DNA of 52,152 bases, taken from positions 1 through 52,152 of the forward strand of contig JAEESL010000006.1 of NCBI GenBank assembly GCA_016286345.1. The letters are read 5' to 3'. Under the pieces are notes generated by a model. That model did not search any database, had not been told where the DNA came from, and worked only from the letters and a program-made list of their open reading frames with translations. The stretch's first letter is position 1, and the number at the start of each line of letters is the position of its first letter. The position numbers and the translations under genes were made by a program. Source of the stretch: Dehalococcoidales bacterium. Lineage in GTDB: Bacteria > Chloroflexota > Dehalococcoidia > Dehalococcoidales > UBA1222. This document shows, one piece after another, positions 8,748-17,818 of the stretch.

Positions 8748-10166
8748 TCAGGCTATACCGGCCAGTTTGGCACCTTCTTTAAGAAGGGCATCGACACGTT
8801 CCTTTGAGTCGGTTTCTGTATAGATCCTCAGCAAAGGCTCAGTACCGGAGAATCTGATGAGAAGCCACGAACCGTCTTCAAGATAATACTTGAATCCATC
8901 ATCGGTCCTTACATGGTCAACCTTGACACCGAGAATCTCTTTCGGTTGGTTGGCTGCCAGTTTCTGAATGATCTCATATCGCTGTGATTCATCAAACTTA
9001 ACATCATCCCGGTCATAATAATGAGGACCGACCAGATCATAAAGCTTGTTGATCAGTTCTGAAGGTTTCTTTCCGGTTCGGATCATAAGATCAATGAAGA
9101 ACAGACCTGCGAGAATACCGTCTCTTTCGGGGATATGTCCGCGGAATCCGTATCCTCCTGATTCCTCTCCGCCGATCAGAGCATTGTTTTTGATCATGAC
9201 AGGAGCTACATATTTGAAGCCTACATTTACTTCCTCAACAGGAACGTCATAAAGCTTGCCGAGCTTGTAAAGCATATTTGTGGTTGTAATAGTCTTTACG
9301 ATCATGCCTTTTTCCTTGCGGACTTCCAGCATGTAGTATGCGAGAAGGGCGTAGACCTGCAGCTGAGTCAGGTATACACCGTTTTCATCTATTACTCCAA
9401 GTCTGTCTGCATCTCCGTCTGTTGCAAGACCTATGTCGTAATGTTCACTCTTGATGAAAGACTCCATTTTGTGAAGATTGGCATCAATCGGTTCGGGCTG
9501 ATTCATGTCAGGGAAGTTTGGATTGATGTCGTTGTGAAGCTCTGAAACCTTTGCTCCGTTGATTATTTTCTTAAGATAGCCGATTCCTGCTCCGTGCATG
9601 GAATCGACCGCAATTTTCAGTTTGGAGTTTCTGATGTTATTGAGATCTACCAGCTCAGCGACATGTTTGTAGTAGTCCTCATAAAGATCAACATATTCAA
9701 ATAAACCGTTAAGGGTTTCGGTTGCATTGACGGATTTAATGTCAGAATAATCGAGCTGTTTAATGTTTGCTTCAATGATTGCGACATCATCAATCGGAAG
9801 CGATGCTCCGTCAGATGATTTGATTTTAAAACCGTTATATGAAGCAGGGTTGTGAGATGCTGTGATTACGATAGCACCGGTTGCTTTTCTGGTAATGACC
9901 CCGTAGCTGGTTACCGGAGTAGGGACCGGATCATGTGAAAGATATGTGTGGATGCCGTTTGCAACCATGACATCAGCGGCTGCTTTGGCGAAAGCAGGGG
10001 AGCCGAATCGGGTATCATAGCCGATAACGACCGATGGCTTTTTTTCTTTTTTCAGAAGATAATCTGCTGTCGCTTGTGCACACAGTTTAACGTTTGCAAT
10101 TGTAAACGTATCAGCGATGATGGCTCTCCAGCCATCAGTTCCAAATTTAATATCAGGTTTTTCCAT
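8748..10166 (-). CDS. Phosphohexomutase (phosphoglucomutase/phosphomannomutase family)
   Basis: Alpha-D-phosphohexomutase superfamily enzyme that moves phosphate between C1 and C6 of a hexose. It has all four diagnostic elements: the active-site Ser104 in TASHNP, metal-binding DGDADR at 250-255, the sugar-binding GEESGG, and the C-terminal phosphate-binding loop RFSGTEPLLRIY. 472 residues, normal for this family. Sequence alone does not settle glucose versus mannose specificity. It is the last gene of the minus-strand series, 4 bases after ahcY, and ends at the shared terminator. Confidence 0.9.
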   Translation of the reverse strand: MEKPDIKFGTDGWRAIIADTFTIANVKLCAQATADYLLKKEKKPSVVIGYDTRFGSPAFAKAAADVMVANGIHTYLSHDPVPTPVTSYGVITRKATGAIVITASHNPASYNGFKIKSSDGASLPIDDVAIIEANIKQLDYSDIKSVNATETLNGLFEYVDLYEDYYKHVAELVDLNNIRNSKLKIAVDSMHGAGIGYLKKIINGAKVSELHNDINPNFPDMNQPEPIDANLHKMESFIKSEHYDIGLATDGDADRLGVIDENGVYLTQLQVYALLAYYMLEVRKEKGMIVKTITTTNMLYKLGKLYDVPVEEVNVGFKYVAPVMIKNNALIGGEESGGYGFRGHIPERDGILAGLFFIDLMIRTGKKPSELINKLYDLVGPHYYDRDDVKFDESQRYEIIQKLAANQPKEILGVKVDHVRTDDGFKYYLEDGSWLLIRFSGTEPLLRIYTETDSKERVDALLKEGAKLAGIA

Positions 10167-10170
10167 AAGT

Positions 10171-11427
10171 TTAAGTGCCTTCTTCCCACCCGTTCAGATA
10201 TGCGATCTGTTCTTCTGTAAGGGTATCTATTTCAATTCCCATAGCTTTAAGCTTGAGCTCAGCAATGCTGCGGTCAATGTCTTCGGGAACTGCATAAACA
10301 TGTTTGGTGAGTTTGCCCTGATTTTTGATCAGGTATTCGACACTTAACGCCTGGTTGGCAAAGGACATATCCATTACTGAAGCAGGGTGACCTTCTGCAG
10401 CTGAGAGGTTGACGAGTCTTCCTTCAGCGATCAGATTGAGTCTTCTGCCGTCAGGCATGGTATATTCTTCGACCATCGGACGTACTGTTCTATGTGATAC
10501 TGACATTCTTGTCAGCGCAGGGATATCTATTTCTGAATTGAAATGACCGGAATTGGCCATTACTGCCCCGTCTTTCATGTTGGCAAAAGCACTTTCGGAT
10601 ATAACGTTCTTGTCTCCTGTGACGGTGACATATATATCGCCTTTCTTGGCTGCTTCTGCAATAGGCATGACTTCATAGCCTTCCATGGCGGCTTCAAGTG
10701 CTTTTATCGGATCGACTTCGCAGACGATGACTTTCGAACCAAGACCTTTAACTCTCAGTGCAAGACCTCGTCCGCACCATCCGTAACCTGAAATAACGGC
10801 AGTTCTTCCTGCCCAGAGTATGTTGGTCGCACGGTTGATGCCGTCAACTGTACTCTGACCTGTGCCGTATCGGTTATCAAAGAAGTGCTTGGTCTGAGCA
10901 TCATTGACATCAATAACCGGATATTCGAGACGTCCGTTCTTTTCCATAGACTGAAGTCTTACGACTCCTGTTGTGGTTTCTTCAGTGCCGCCGATGATAT
11001 TGTTAAGAAGATCTCTTCGTTTTGTATTAAGTGTCGTCACAAGATCGGCACCGTCATCCATTGTTATTTGAGGTTCATGTTCGAGAACTGCATTGATGTG
11101 ACTGTAATATGTTGCATCATCCTCACCTTTGATAGCGTTAATATAGATGCCCATTGAGGTGAGTGCAGCAGCTACGTCGTCCTGAGTGGAAAGGGGATTC
11201 GATGCACACATTACGATATCTGCACCGCCGGCCTGAAGAGTAAGTGCCAGATTGGCGGTCTCTGTCGTGATGTGCATACATCCGCCGATCCTGATGCCTG
11301 CAAGAGGCTTTTCCTTTTCAAAACGTTCTCTGATAAGTGTCAGAACGGGCATATCTCTTTTCGCCCATTCAATACGCATTTTGCCTTCATCGGCCAGGTT
11401 AATGTCTTTAATGTTATATGTTCTCAT
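10171..11427 (-). CDS. ahcY: Adenosylhomocysteinase
   Basis: Splits S-adenosylhomocysteine, the by-product of methyl transfer, into adenosine and homocysteine using bound NAD. Lys180 with the following DNRYG is the substrate-binding segment. NAD-binding GYGWCG is at 214-219 and the acidic VCEVDP strand end at 235-240. At 418 residues it is the shorter form without the roughly 40-residue insertion of many proteobacterial enzymes. Its start overlaps the end of the upstream kinase gene by 14 bases. A MetE-like gene lies three genes upstream, so homocysteine can be recycled within the same series. Confidence 0.94.
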   Translation of the reverse strand: MRTYNIKDINLADEGKMRIEWAKRDMPVLTLIRERFEKEKPLAGIRIGGCMHITTETANLALTLQAGGADIVMCASNPLSTQDDVAAALTSMGIYINAIKGEDDATYYSHINAVLEHEPQITMDDGADLVTTLNTKRRDLLNNIIGGTEETTTGVVRLQSMEKNGRLEYPVIDVNDAQTKHFFDNRYGTGQSTVDGINRATNILWAGRTAVISGYGWCGRGLALRVKGLGSKVIVCEVDPIKALEAAMEGYEVMPIAEAAKKGDIYVTVTGDKNVISESAFANMKDGAVMANSGHFNSEIDIPALTRMSVSHRTVRPMVEEYTMPDGRRLNLIAEGRLVNLSAAEGHPASVMDMSFANQALSVEYLIKNQGKLTKHVYAVPEDIDRSIAELKLKAMGIEIDTLTEEQIAYLNGWEEGT

Positions 11428-12979
11428 CGTTTATCTTATCCAGTATTTTTATTATTTTATCACCTAATGAGTCCATAGAACTGACAATTATCAGTGATGA
11501 CGCAGGAATCTCATCAGGTTCTTCCAATGATGCCAGCTGCATTTTATATACATCGAAGGAACCGTCTGATGCAGTCTGATGATGGGATCTCTTTTCAAGA
11601 TTGATGCGGGTCTGTTCCTCTGTCGTTTCAAATTTAAGACAGTAGAAGGCTGATCCTGTTTTCTTTGCGAGGTAATGAGCTTCCTCTCTGAAAGAACGTT
11701 TCAGAAATGAAGCATCCAGGATAACCGAATATCCGTGTGTGAGAGCATTTTCTGCCTCGCTGAACATTGCTGAATATGTTTTTGCCGTCTGGTCGTTACC
11801 GTACAGACCTGTGTTCAATTCTTTGTTTTTATGATCGTATATGGGAACATTGGCAAGATTTTTTCTGGTGATATCTGACGATATGTAAACCAGTCCGAGT
11901 TCTTTTGCCAGTTCCTTTGATACTTTGGATTTTCCGCAGGCAACTGTTCCGTAATTGATAATCAGTTTCGGACGTTTCGAGTAGCTTTCTGCAAGATTGA
12001 TATATGATGAGGCCTGCTTAAAGCATTTTTTCTTTCCGTCTTCACTGATAAGCTTGTCATCGAGCTGGAAACAGTTCACCTTTGCTCTGACACATGCATA
12101 GTAGCATTTGAAGAAGCGGTTGAGTTTATATATCTCGGTATCTCCGCTCTTATTGATGTATTCCTTCAGGAATTCGAGTGCAAGATCTCCATGACCGGAA
12201 TGGTCAAGATCCATGCACAGGAAAGATACTTCGGATGCAACATCGACACATCTGAACCTTTCATTGAATTCGATACAATCGAATACGAAGATCGGTTCAT
12301 CAAAACAGATATGCTGGGCATGCAGGTCACCGTGACAGTCCCTGACTTTGTTTTCTTTGTTTCTTTTAACCAGCAGAGATCCGTTCTTATCAACAAAACC
12401 GCGGGTAAAACTGCAGATATTGTCGTACTGCCGCTGACTGAATACTCTTCCGATGTACGGAGCCAGCTGAGTGAAGTTTTCTTCAATATTGAATTTCAGT
12501 GTGTCAAGGTCAGCTATTTTTGAAATCTCATCTGAAGATTCTGCTTTACTGTGGAAATCCGACATGACATCTGCGACCTTTCGCATCATTTCGGGAGTCA
12601 CTGCATCCTTTTCCAGCAGGTAATCCATGCATTTCTCATGCGGGATGAGATTCATTTTTACAACATAGTCGATAATATCTCCATTGCCTCCGACAGAAAC
12701 TTTTCCGTCAGAAGAAAGAGTTACCGGTTCCACACCGAGATATACATTGGGTGCAAGTCGTCTGTTAAGTCTGACTTCCTGATTGCAGAAATACTTTCGG
12801 TTTTGCAGTGTGGTGTAATTTACATAACCCAGGTCGACAGGCTTTTTAAGTTTATAAACATAATCACCAGTAAGAAATATCACTGACATCTGAGTCTGGA
12901 TGATTTCTATCTGTTCTTTTGTCTGATGCGGGTATGCGGATGGACTCTCTAGAGCTTTCAGTAAACCGGACAAGTCCAT
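11414..12979 (-). CDS. Two-domain kinase: aminoglycoside-phosphotransferase-like domain plus P-loop kinase
   Basis: 521 residues in two parts. The first (about 1-320) resembles the APH-like group known as COG2187: [20 protein letters not shown] near the start, then HGDLHAQH (216-223) as the catalytic loop and [10 protein letters not shown] as the metal-binding segment. The second (about 335-521) is a P-loop kinase with GTVACGKS (344-351), like COG0645/gluconate-kinase-type proteins. The natural substrate of this fusion family is not known to me; antibiotic resistance should not be assumed. It is transcribed just before ahcY with a 14-base overlap. Confidence 0.8.
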   Translation of the reverse strand: MDLSGLLKALESPSAYPHQTKEQIEIIQTQMSVIFLTGDYVYKLKKPVDLGYVNYTTLQNRKYFCNQEVRLNRRLAPNVYLGVEPVTLSSDGKVSVGGNGDIIDYVVKMNLIPHEKCMDYLLEKDAVTPEMMRKVADVMSDFHSKAESSDEISKIADLDTLKFNIEENFTQLAPYIGRVFSQRQYDNICSFTRGFVDKNGSLLVKRNKENKVRDCHGDLHAQHICFDEPIFVFDCIEFNERFRCVDVASEVSFLCMDLDHSGHGDLALEFLKEYINKSGDTEIYKLNRFFKCYYACVRAKVNCFQLDDKLISEDGKKKCFKQASSYINLAESYSKRPKLIINYGTVACGKSKVSKELAKELGLVYISSDITRKNLANVPIYDHKNKELNTGLYGNDQTAKTYSAMFSEAENALTHGYSVILDASFLKRSFREEAHYLAKKTGSAFYCLKFETTEEQTRINLEKRSHHQTASDGSFDVYKMQLASLEEPDEIPASSLIIVSSMDSLGDKIIKILDKINDENI

Positions 12980-12986
12980 TACCGGG

Positions 12987-13637
12987 TTATTCCTGTTCCA
13001 TATACTTGTTCATTGCATCGATGCCGGTTGAAATGGCTGTTGCAACGACGTTGATATCCTGCTGGTCTCGGAGAGGAGCCCCATCGATCAATACTCCAGG
13101 TTGAACGATATCTTTGAACTCATGTACAGGGAAATTAACTTTGGACCAGTCCAGGCACTGATGGCCGTAAGCTGAGCATAACTTGGCAATTACAAGCCCG
13201 GAAAGATGGATGATATGAGGATGATTATCCAGATCATAATTGAACTGGGCATCGAATTTCTGGAATTCTTCCATCCATCGTTCTGCGATTGTATCAAAAA
13301 TATAGATAAGCTTGGTGCTGATTACTTCTTTGGGAAGATTGGAAGTCTCATCATGATCAGGCTGAGTATTGATCCATCTGTAGGTCTGGCTGAGCATGAG
13401 GAATGAGAATAAGAGACAGGTCTCATTTGCTTTGACCAGGGAACCCTCTCTCCAGTAAGGTCGGATACCGGCACAATTATTTACAAAGAGCTCAGCCGCA
13501 ACTGTGCCACCCATGGCCAGTGAATGAAGAAACTTGTCCTCCTGCGGTGAGACGATTACTTTGGGAAGTTTTTCTTCCATATTGTTCCAAACTTCATCAA
13601 AAAGTTTGCTGTTCTGTTCTTCGAATTCTGAGCTCAT
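12987..13637 (-). CDS. Conserved-looking protein of unknown function
   Basis: 216 residues; I do not recognise a family. It is acidic, mostly helical in appearance, soluble, with no signal peptide or membrane segment. Scattered Cys, His and Trp (NNCAGIRPYWREG, SAYGHQCLDW) do not form a recognisable metal motif. The start has AAGGAG 12 bases upstream in the non-coding gap. It lies 7 bases before the two-domain kinase and may begin the transcription unit with that kinase, ahcY and the phosphohexomutase. Codon use is like its neighbours. Confidence 0.65.
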   Translation of the reverse strand: MSSEFEEQNSKLFDEVWNNMEEKLPKVIVSPQEDKFLHSLAMGGTVAAELFVNNCAGIRPYWREGSLVKANETCLLFSFLMLSQTYRWINTQPDHDETSNLPKEVISTKLIYIFDTIAERWMEEFQKFDAQFNYDLDNHPHIIHLSGLVIAKLCSAYGHQCLDWSKVNFPVHEFKDIVQPGVLIDGAPLRDQQDINVVATAISTGIDAMNKYMEQE

Positions 13638-13685
13638 TATATAAATCTCCTTATGATCGATTAAGATCTTCTTAACGATTTATTC

Positions 13686-13691
13686 AGTATA
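13686..13691 (-). promoter_or_regulatory. Possible -10 element for the unknown gene-kinase-ahcY-phosphohexomutase unit
   Basis: In the 78-base gap 13638-13715 the minus strand has TATACT, about 49 bases before the ATG at 13637. No good -35 hexamer is visible at the right distance. An imperfect palindrome (TTAAGAAGATCTTAA) lies between it and the Shine-Dalgarno. The gap may therefore hold a separate promoter, but the evidence is weak. Confidence 0.3.
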
Positions 13692-13715
13692 GACGATAAA
13701 TCAAAATAACGCTAT

Positions 13716-14741
13716 TTATTCTTCAAGCAGGGATCTCAGCGTGTTGGACAGTTCAACTGTTATCTGAAGAGCTTTCTCTGCTGTCGCTTCATCAAGACAT
13801 GCAAGACCGCATTCAGGTGTTATAAGACTGTTGCTGTACAACTCTTTGCTGTCGATCCCGTGGTTGATCATTTCGAGCATGAGTGCATTGTACTGAAATG
13901 CCAGCTGGGGAACAGTCAGAGAGTTCAGCTGGCTTTCTCCAGTCGGAACAATACCCCAGGCAATACTTCCTCCCAGTTCAAGGTAGGTGGAAACTGCAAG
14001 GGGAGTGAGGAACATGCGCTGTCCGTATTTCACGGCATCAAAACTGATGATGTTCGGAGCTGCTTCCATTACCACAGGCCAGTTTATATCAGCGCAACAG
14101 TGGAAAGCGGAATTACCGCTGACTGCACTGAAAACATCTCTGAGTATGGATATAACATGGTCATATGAGAGCCCGTATTCAACTTTTTCAATTTCCGTAA
14201 ATGAAGGTTCATCAAAACAAATCAGAGTTTGCTGACCGTAGTTCCTCAGCAACTGGTCCATCCACATAGCTTTCAGTCTGACATGCTTGGTTATAAGTGT
14301 CAGTATTTCAGGATCACCAAGCAGGTTATTGCCTTCAGGATCATAGATATTTGCTGCAAGTGTGATAGGACCGCATAACTGTCCTTTAATGAACAAAGGA
14401 TTATCTGTTCCGTTCCTGATCATTTCATAAAGACCTGCAGCAGCATCTTCAGGAATGGCTGATTTTGAAGGGTCATCATTTTTTATACGGGTAATAAAAT
14501 CCTGCAGTTCATTCATGTCAGCAGATTCAATGTCCAGGATACACTTTCCATCCTGGACTTTAAGTCCCGGAAGACCAATTGCCGTCTGTAATATCATGCC
14601 TTCCTTTGGATCTCTGTTCGGAAGCTGAGGAAATGCAGGTGCTTCTTTCAAAGTATCCTTTACGACTTTGAAGGCTTTCTTAACATCTTTGTGGGGTAGT
14701 GAACCGACCATGGTGGGAAGAAAGTAATAATTAGTCAGCAT
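13716..14741 (-). CDS. MetE-like methyltransferase (catalytic domain only)
   Basis: 341 residues, matching only the C-terminal, zinc-binding half of cobalamin-independent methionine synthase. It opens with the family phrase TMVGSLPHKD. Likely zinc ligands are His and Cys in FHCCADI and Cys in TPECGLAC. The N-terminal folate-binding half of full MetE is absent. Such short forms are known in anaerobes, where they take methyl groups from a donor other than polyglutamyl methyltetrahydrofolate, possibly a corrinoid protein. Nearby ahcY fits a methionine-cycle role, which is inference. GAGG lies upstream of the ATG. Confidence 0.75.
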   Translation of the reverse strand: MLTNYYFLPTMVGSLPHKDVKKAFKVVKDTLKEAPAFPQLPNRDPKEGMILQTAIGLPGLKVQDGKCILDIESADMNELQDFITRIKNDDPSKSAIPEDAAAGLYEMIRNGTDNPLFIKGQLCGPITLAANIYDPEGNNLLGDPEILTLITKHVRLKAMWMDQLLRNYGQQTLICFDEPSFTEIEKVEYGLSYDHVISILRDVFSAVSGNSAFHCCADINWPVVMEAAPNIISFDAVKYGQRMFLTPLAVSTYLELGGSIAWGIVPTGESQLNSLTVPQLAFQYNALMLEMINHGIDSKELYSNSLITPECGLACLDEATAEKALQITVELSNTLRSLLEE

Positions 14742-14753
14742 TTTAATACCTCA

Positions 14754-15698
14754 TTAGTTAATATTGTGTTTTTTGATATCGTAATTGAATGTCAGCGGTG
14801 ATATGCTGTCATCTATCCTTTCGATTCCTTCTTCGGCAGCATTACGGACTCTCTCGCTGTCATTGTTTCTGAGTGATTTCAGAATATCCTTTGTTCCGCT
14901 GCCTCCGATTTTACCAAGAGCAACTGTGACTTCATAGATGACCTCTTCGTCTTTTTCAATCAGCAGTGATGTCAGATGAGGAAGAAACTCTTCGGATTCA
15001 ATATCACCGGCAGCCTTGATAGCTGCTATAAGTATCTCATGATCTTCTGAATCCAGATAATTGATAACCGGCTGGATCCAGATATCATCAAGATTTCTTC
15101 CCATACTGGTCAGAGCGGCAATCGTATATGACTGGTCATTCTTCATCTGGGCATCACCGATTGCTTTAATGATGCCAGGTGATGAAAGCGGAGCTGCGGA
15201 GACAAGCGCCATACATCTTACTCTGTCCGCTTCAGTTTCGTTGTAATAAACGGAGAGAAGGTTATTCTCAAGGAAAGTAGCAAACGGAAGATCGTTCAAT
15301 TCAGTATCAAGAACAAATCTTCCGAGACTTTCAGCAGCTGCTTCCCTTACATCTTCGGAGTCATCTTCCATCATCATTTTTGAGAATTTGTTGATGAGGT
15401 AGGTGTCTTCGCATTCCCAGAGTGACTGCACGGCTTCATACCTGACGTCTTCATCATGGTCATTCAAACAATATTTATATATACGGCTGAAGTCGTAGGC
15501 GGCGGTCTCATCTGCTTCATCATGAAGGAAACAGATGACCTGCTGACGTCTGGTGAGATCAATTTTATTCCACTGTTCAGTAAAATAATCAAATTCTTCC
15601 TGTGTCATGTCTGACAAGGCTATCATTTCATCATCAGTAAGAAGCTGATCTTCATCACTGACGACTTCCATTGCTTTAATGAGCTCTTCACTAACCAT
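14754..15698 (-). CDS. HEAT-repeat protein
   Basis: 314 residues, acidic, built of helical HEAT/PBS-lyase-like repeats from about residue 70 onward. Repeat phrases include DHDEDVRYEAVQSLWE, DDSEDVREAAAESLGRF, DHEILIAAIKAAGDI, DEEVIYEVTVALGKIG and NDSERVRNAAEEGIERI. Such solenoids serve as protein-binding scaffolds; the partner is unknown. The gene starts within the last 8 bases of the PAC2-family gene, so the two are translationally coupled and probably work together. Confidence 0.75.
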   Translation of the reverse strand: MVSEELIKAMEVVSDEDQLLTDDEMIALSDMTQEEFDYFTEQWNKIDLTRRQQVICFLHDEADETAAYDFSRIYKYCLNDHDEDVRYEAVQSLWECEDTYLINKFSKMMMEDDSEDVREAAAESLGRFVLDTELNDLPFATFLENNLLSVYYNETEADRVRCMALVSAAPLSSPGIIKAIGDAQMKNDQSYTIAALTSMGRNLDDIWIQPVINYLDSEDHEILIAAIKAAGDIESEEFLPHLTSLLIEKDEEVIYEVTVALGKIGGSGTKDILKSLRNNDSERVRNAAEEGIERIDDSISPLTFNYDIKKHNIN

Positions 15699-16497
15699 TT
15701 AAATCATCCTCGTCGTCATTGTGTGCATCGGGGTTTTCCCAGATGGGTTCAGTGAAGTAATCGATGTAATTTCCCATGGCATCATTTGCCAGCTGTTTGC
15801 TGTCTTCGTTTGCATCCTCTGCAATTTTTTCCATGTCCTTCATGTCAATGTCGAGTTCAAGCAGGGATGAAAGTGTTCTCACAATTGCGAGAGCTGCGGG
15901 AGGATTATTCAGTCCCGTAGCATAGTTCGGCACACCTGCAAGAACGCAGATTCCGTCCATACCTCTTTCCTGTGCGGTTCCGAGAATAAGGCCATTCATA
16001 TTGGCGATCTGGATATTTCCGCCCAGAGGAACATTATGCTTGGCAAGCTTTTCGATCATCTTCTCGTTGGTCCCGACGCCATACACGTGAGGTATCTCAC
16101 TATGATGCATATGGGCGACCATTGCGGCGCATGTATATATGCAGTGAACATCGTAATACTCTGCAATGTCGATAATTGCATGGGAGAAAGGATATGTGTT
16201 TGATGTGGGCTGGCTTTCGCCGATGAATATGATAAGATCTCGTCCTTTGGGATTTTTATAATACATGAACATGTTGGAAGGGAACTGAGCACCTTCAACG
16301 ATGCTGTCTCTGACGAGCATACCGTTCGGTTCAAAAAAGAACTGGGGTTTGAGTACAGCCAGATTCTTGCTGTTCAGCTGTTTGGCTACATAAGTTGCGG
16401 CAAGCATGGCAACATTGCTGATGCCGGGCCATGCACATAACATATTAGGCTCTTTTAATTTCGGACGAGCCAATTTCTTCCAGAAATCATTTGCCAT
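15691..16497 (-). CDS. PAC2-family (proteasome-assembly-chaperone-like) protein
   Basis: About 268 residues. It resembles the PAC2/DUF75 group: a substrate-like opening (MLCAWPGISNVAMLAATYVA), a central IIFIGESQP strand, and GICVLAGVPNYATGLNNPPA near the C-terminal half. In actinobacteria relatives occur near proteasome genes, but none is seen here. I chose the ATG at 16497 because AAAGGAG sits 6-7 bases upstream; an in-frame ATG at 16524 lies inside the preceding gene. It is coupled to the HEAT-repeat gene. Confidence 0.7.
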   Translation of the reverse strand: MANDFWKKLARPKLKEPNMLCAWPGISNVAMLAATYVAKQLNSKNLAVLKPQFFFEPNGMLVRDSIVEGAQFPSNMFMYYKNPKGRDLIIFIGESQPTSNTYPFSHAIIDIAEYYDVHCIYTCAAMVAHMHHSEIPHVYGVGTNEKMIEKLAKHNVPLGGNIQIANMNGLILGTAQERGMDGICVLAGVPNYATGLNNPPAALAIVRTLSSLLELDIDMKDMEKIAEDANEDSKQLANDAMGNYIDYFTEPIWENPDAHNDDEDDLNG

Positions 16498-16510
16498 ATT
16501 GTGAACTCCT

Positions 16511-17818
16511 TTAGTGACTGGCACAGCTGACAGAAGGAAAATATACAGAAGGTGTTCTTAATCCCCCGAGCCATCTGGCATCACAGCCAAAAGCATTAAT
16601 AGTCTTCAGTAATTCATAAATGTTGCCGCTGACAACGGCATCTTTTACTCTTCCTGTTATTTTACCATTTTCTATTTTATATCCTAACAGAACATTTCCA
16701 CTGAAATAGCCTCCCAGGACATTGCCTTGTTCCGCGCCCATAAGTTCTTCAACGAGCAGACCGTTTTTAATGTCTTTAATCATTTCTTCCTGAGAAACTG
16801 TACCGGATCCGATCACCACATTAGTGAAACTGGGATGTGAACCTCCGTGGTAACCATGCCCTGTGCTTTGGGTGCCGGCAAGTTTGGCAGTCTTCAGGTC
16901 GTATATGAAATTCCTGATCACTCCATCCTCGATAAGCTGCAGCTTCCTGCTGGGAATGCCTTCACCGTCGACAGGTCGGGAGTTGTCCATGTAGGGAAGA
17001 GTTGCATCATCAGTGATGCTGAGCTTGCTATCAAAAGCTTTTTCTCCCAGCCTTCCGGTAAGAGGGGAGGATTTTTCGTATACGGCTTTGCCATTGAAAC
17101 CGGAACAAATGCCCGGAATGAATGCGTCGTAAAAACCGTTCGGAGTAAAGATAACAGGGATGTTGCCTGATTCGATCACGGCAGTGTTCTTCGATCTTTC
17201 ATATTGTTTCTTTACTGAATCGATAATAAAGTTCATATCAATGTCTTTTCTTCGGGATGAAAGGCCGTCACCGATGAATAACATGTCAGATCCATGGATA
17301 ATGGTTCCTGACAGAGACACATCCAGGCCTGTTCCGCGGAATGAAGAATGGATGCCTTTGGAACTCACAAATTCCATATCCGAAATAGACTTGTCTACTC
17401 CTCCGTCACAGACGATATTGGGGTCAATATCCTGAACAGAACTGATAAGCTTGCCTCCCATTTCCACCATCTCGTCGACAGTGATGTCTGCAACAGCCTG
17501 GTCATAGGTCGGGACTTCAGGAATAGTCTGTTTTTCCGGCAGATCATACATTGCTTCTGCCCCGTATCTGGCATTTTCAAGAGCATTGTCAACCAGTGCT
17601 TTTGGATCATCAAAGTAATCGGTGGATGAAAGTCCTATTCTTCCATCTTTTATTACTCTTAGAGATATGGCCTGATATTCCTTGGTATGGATGTTTTTCA
17701 GTCTGTTTGCTTCATATTCAACAGGGATTACTTCTCCTGTATTGATCCAGAAATCACATTCGGCTTTGTTTCGGCTGCAGAGGTCAAGGATTTCATCTAT
17801 AAGTTTTGACTTGTCCAT
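16511..17818 (-). CDS. tldE: TldE/PmbA-type subunit of the TldD/TldE peptidase
   Basis: 435 residues, modulator-of-gyrase family. TldE lacks the metal site and pairs with TldD to form a metalloprotease that takes unfolded peptides, matures some microcins and degrades CcdA in E. coli. The N-terminal beta domain (WINTGEVIPVEYEANRLKNI) and the C-terminal lobe (GYHGGSHPSFTNVVIGSGTV; GNVLGGYFSGNVLLGYKIEN) are clear. The HExxxH motif is absent, as expected. It begins inside the tldD stop codon (TAATG), so the subunits are made together. Confidence 0.88.
   Translation of the reverse strand: MDKSKLIDEILDLCSRNKAECDFWINTGEVIPVEYEANRLKNIHTKEYQAISLRVIKDGRIGLSSTDYFDDPKALVDNALENARYGAEAMYDLPEKQTIPEVPTYDQAVADITVDEMVEMGGKLISSVQDIDPNIVCDGGVDKSISDMEFVSSKGIHSSFRGTGLDVSLSGTIIHGSDMLFIGDGLSSRRKDIDMNFIIDSVKKQYERSKNTAVIESGNIPVIFTPNGFYDAFIPGICSGFNGKAVYEKSSPLTGRLGEKAFDSKLSITDDATLPYMDNSRPVDGEGIPSRKLQLIEDGVIRNFIYDLKTAKLAGTQSTGHGYHGGSHPSFTNVVIGSGTVSQEEMIKDIKNGLLVEELMGAEQGNVLGGYFSGNVLLGYKIENGKITGRVKDAVVSGNIYELLKTINAFGCDARWLGGLRTPSVYFPSVSCASH

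Noticed and set aside
11414-12979. Aminoglycoside resistance gene
   Set aside because: The APH-like fold is shared with many housekeeping kinases; the fusion to a P-loop kinase and its place beside ahcY argue against a resistance role.
13638-13715. SAM or SAH riboswitch before the ahcY unit
   Set aside because: The gap is only 78 bases and shows no conserved riboswitch core; ahcY is also two genes further downstream.
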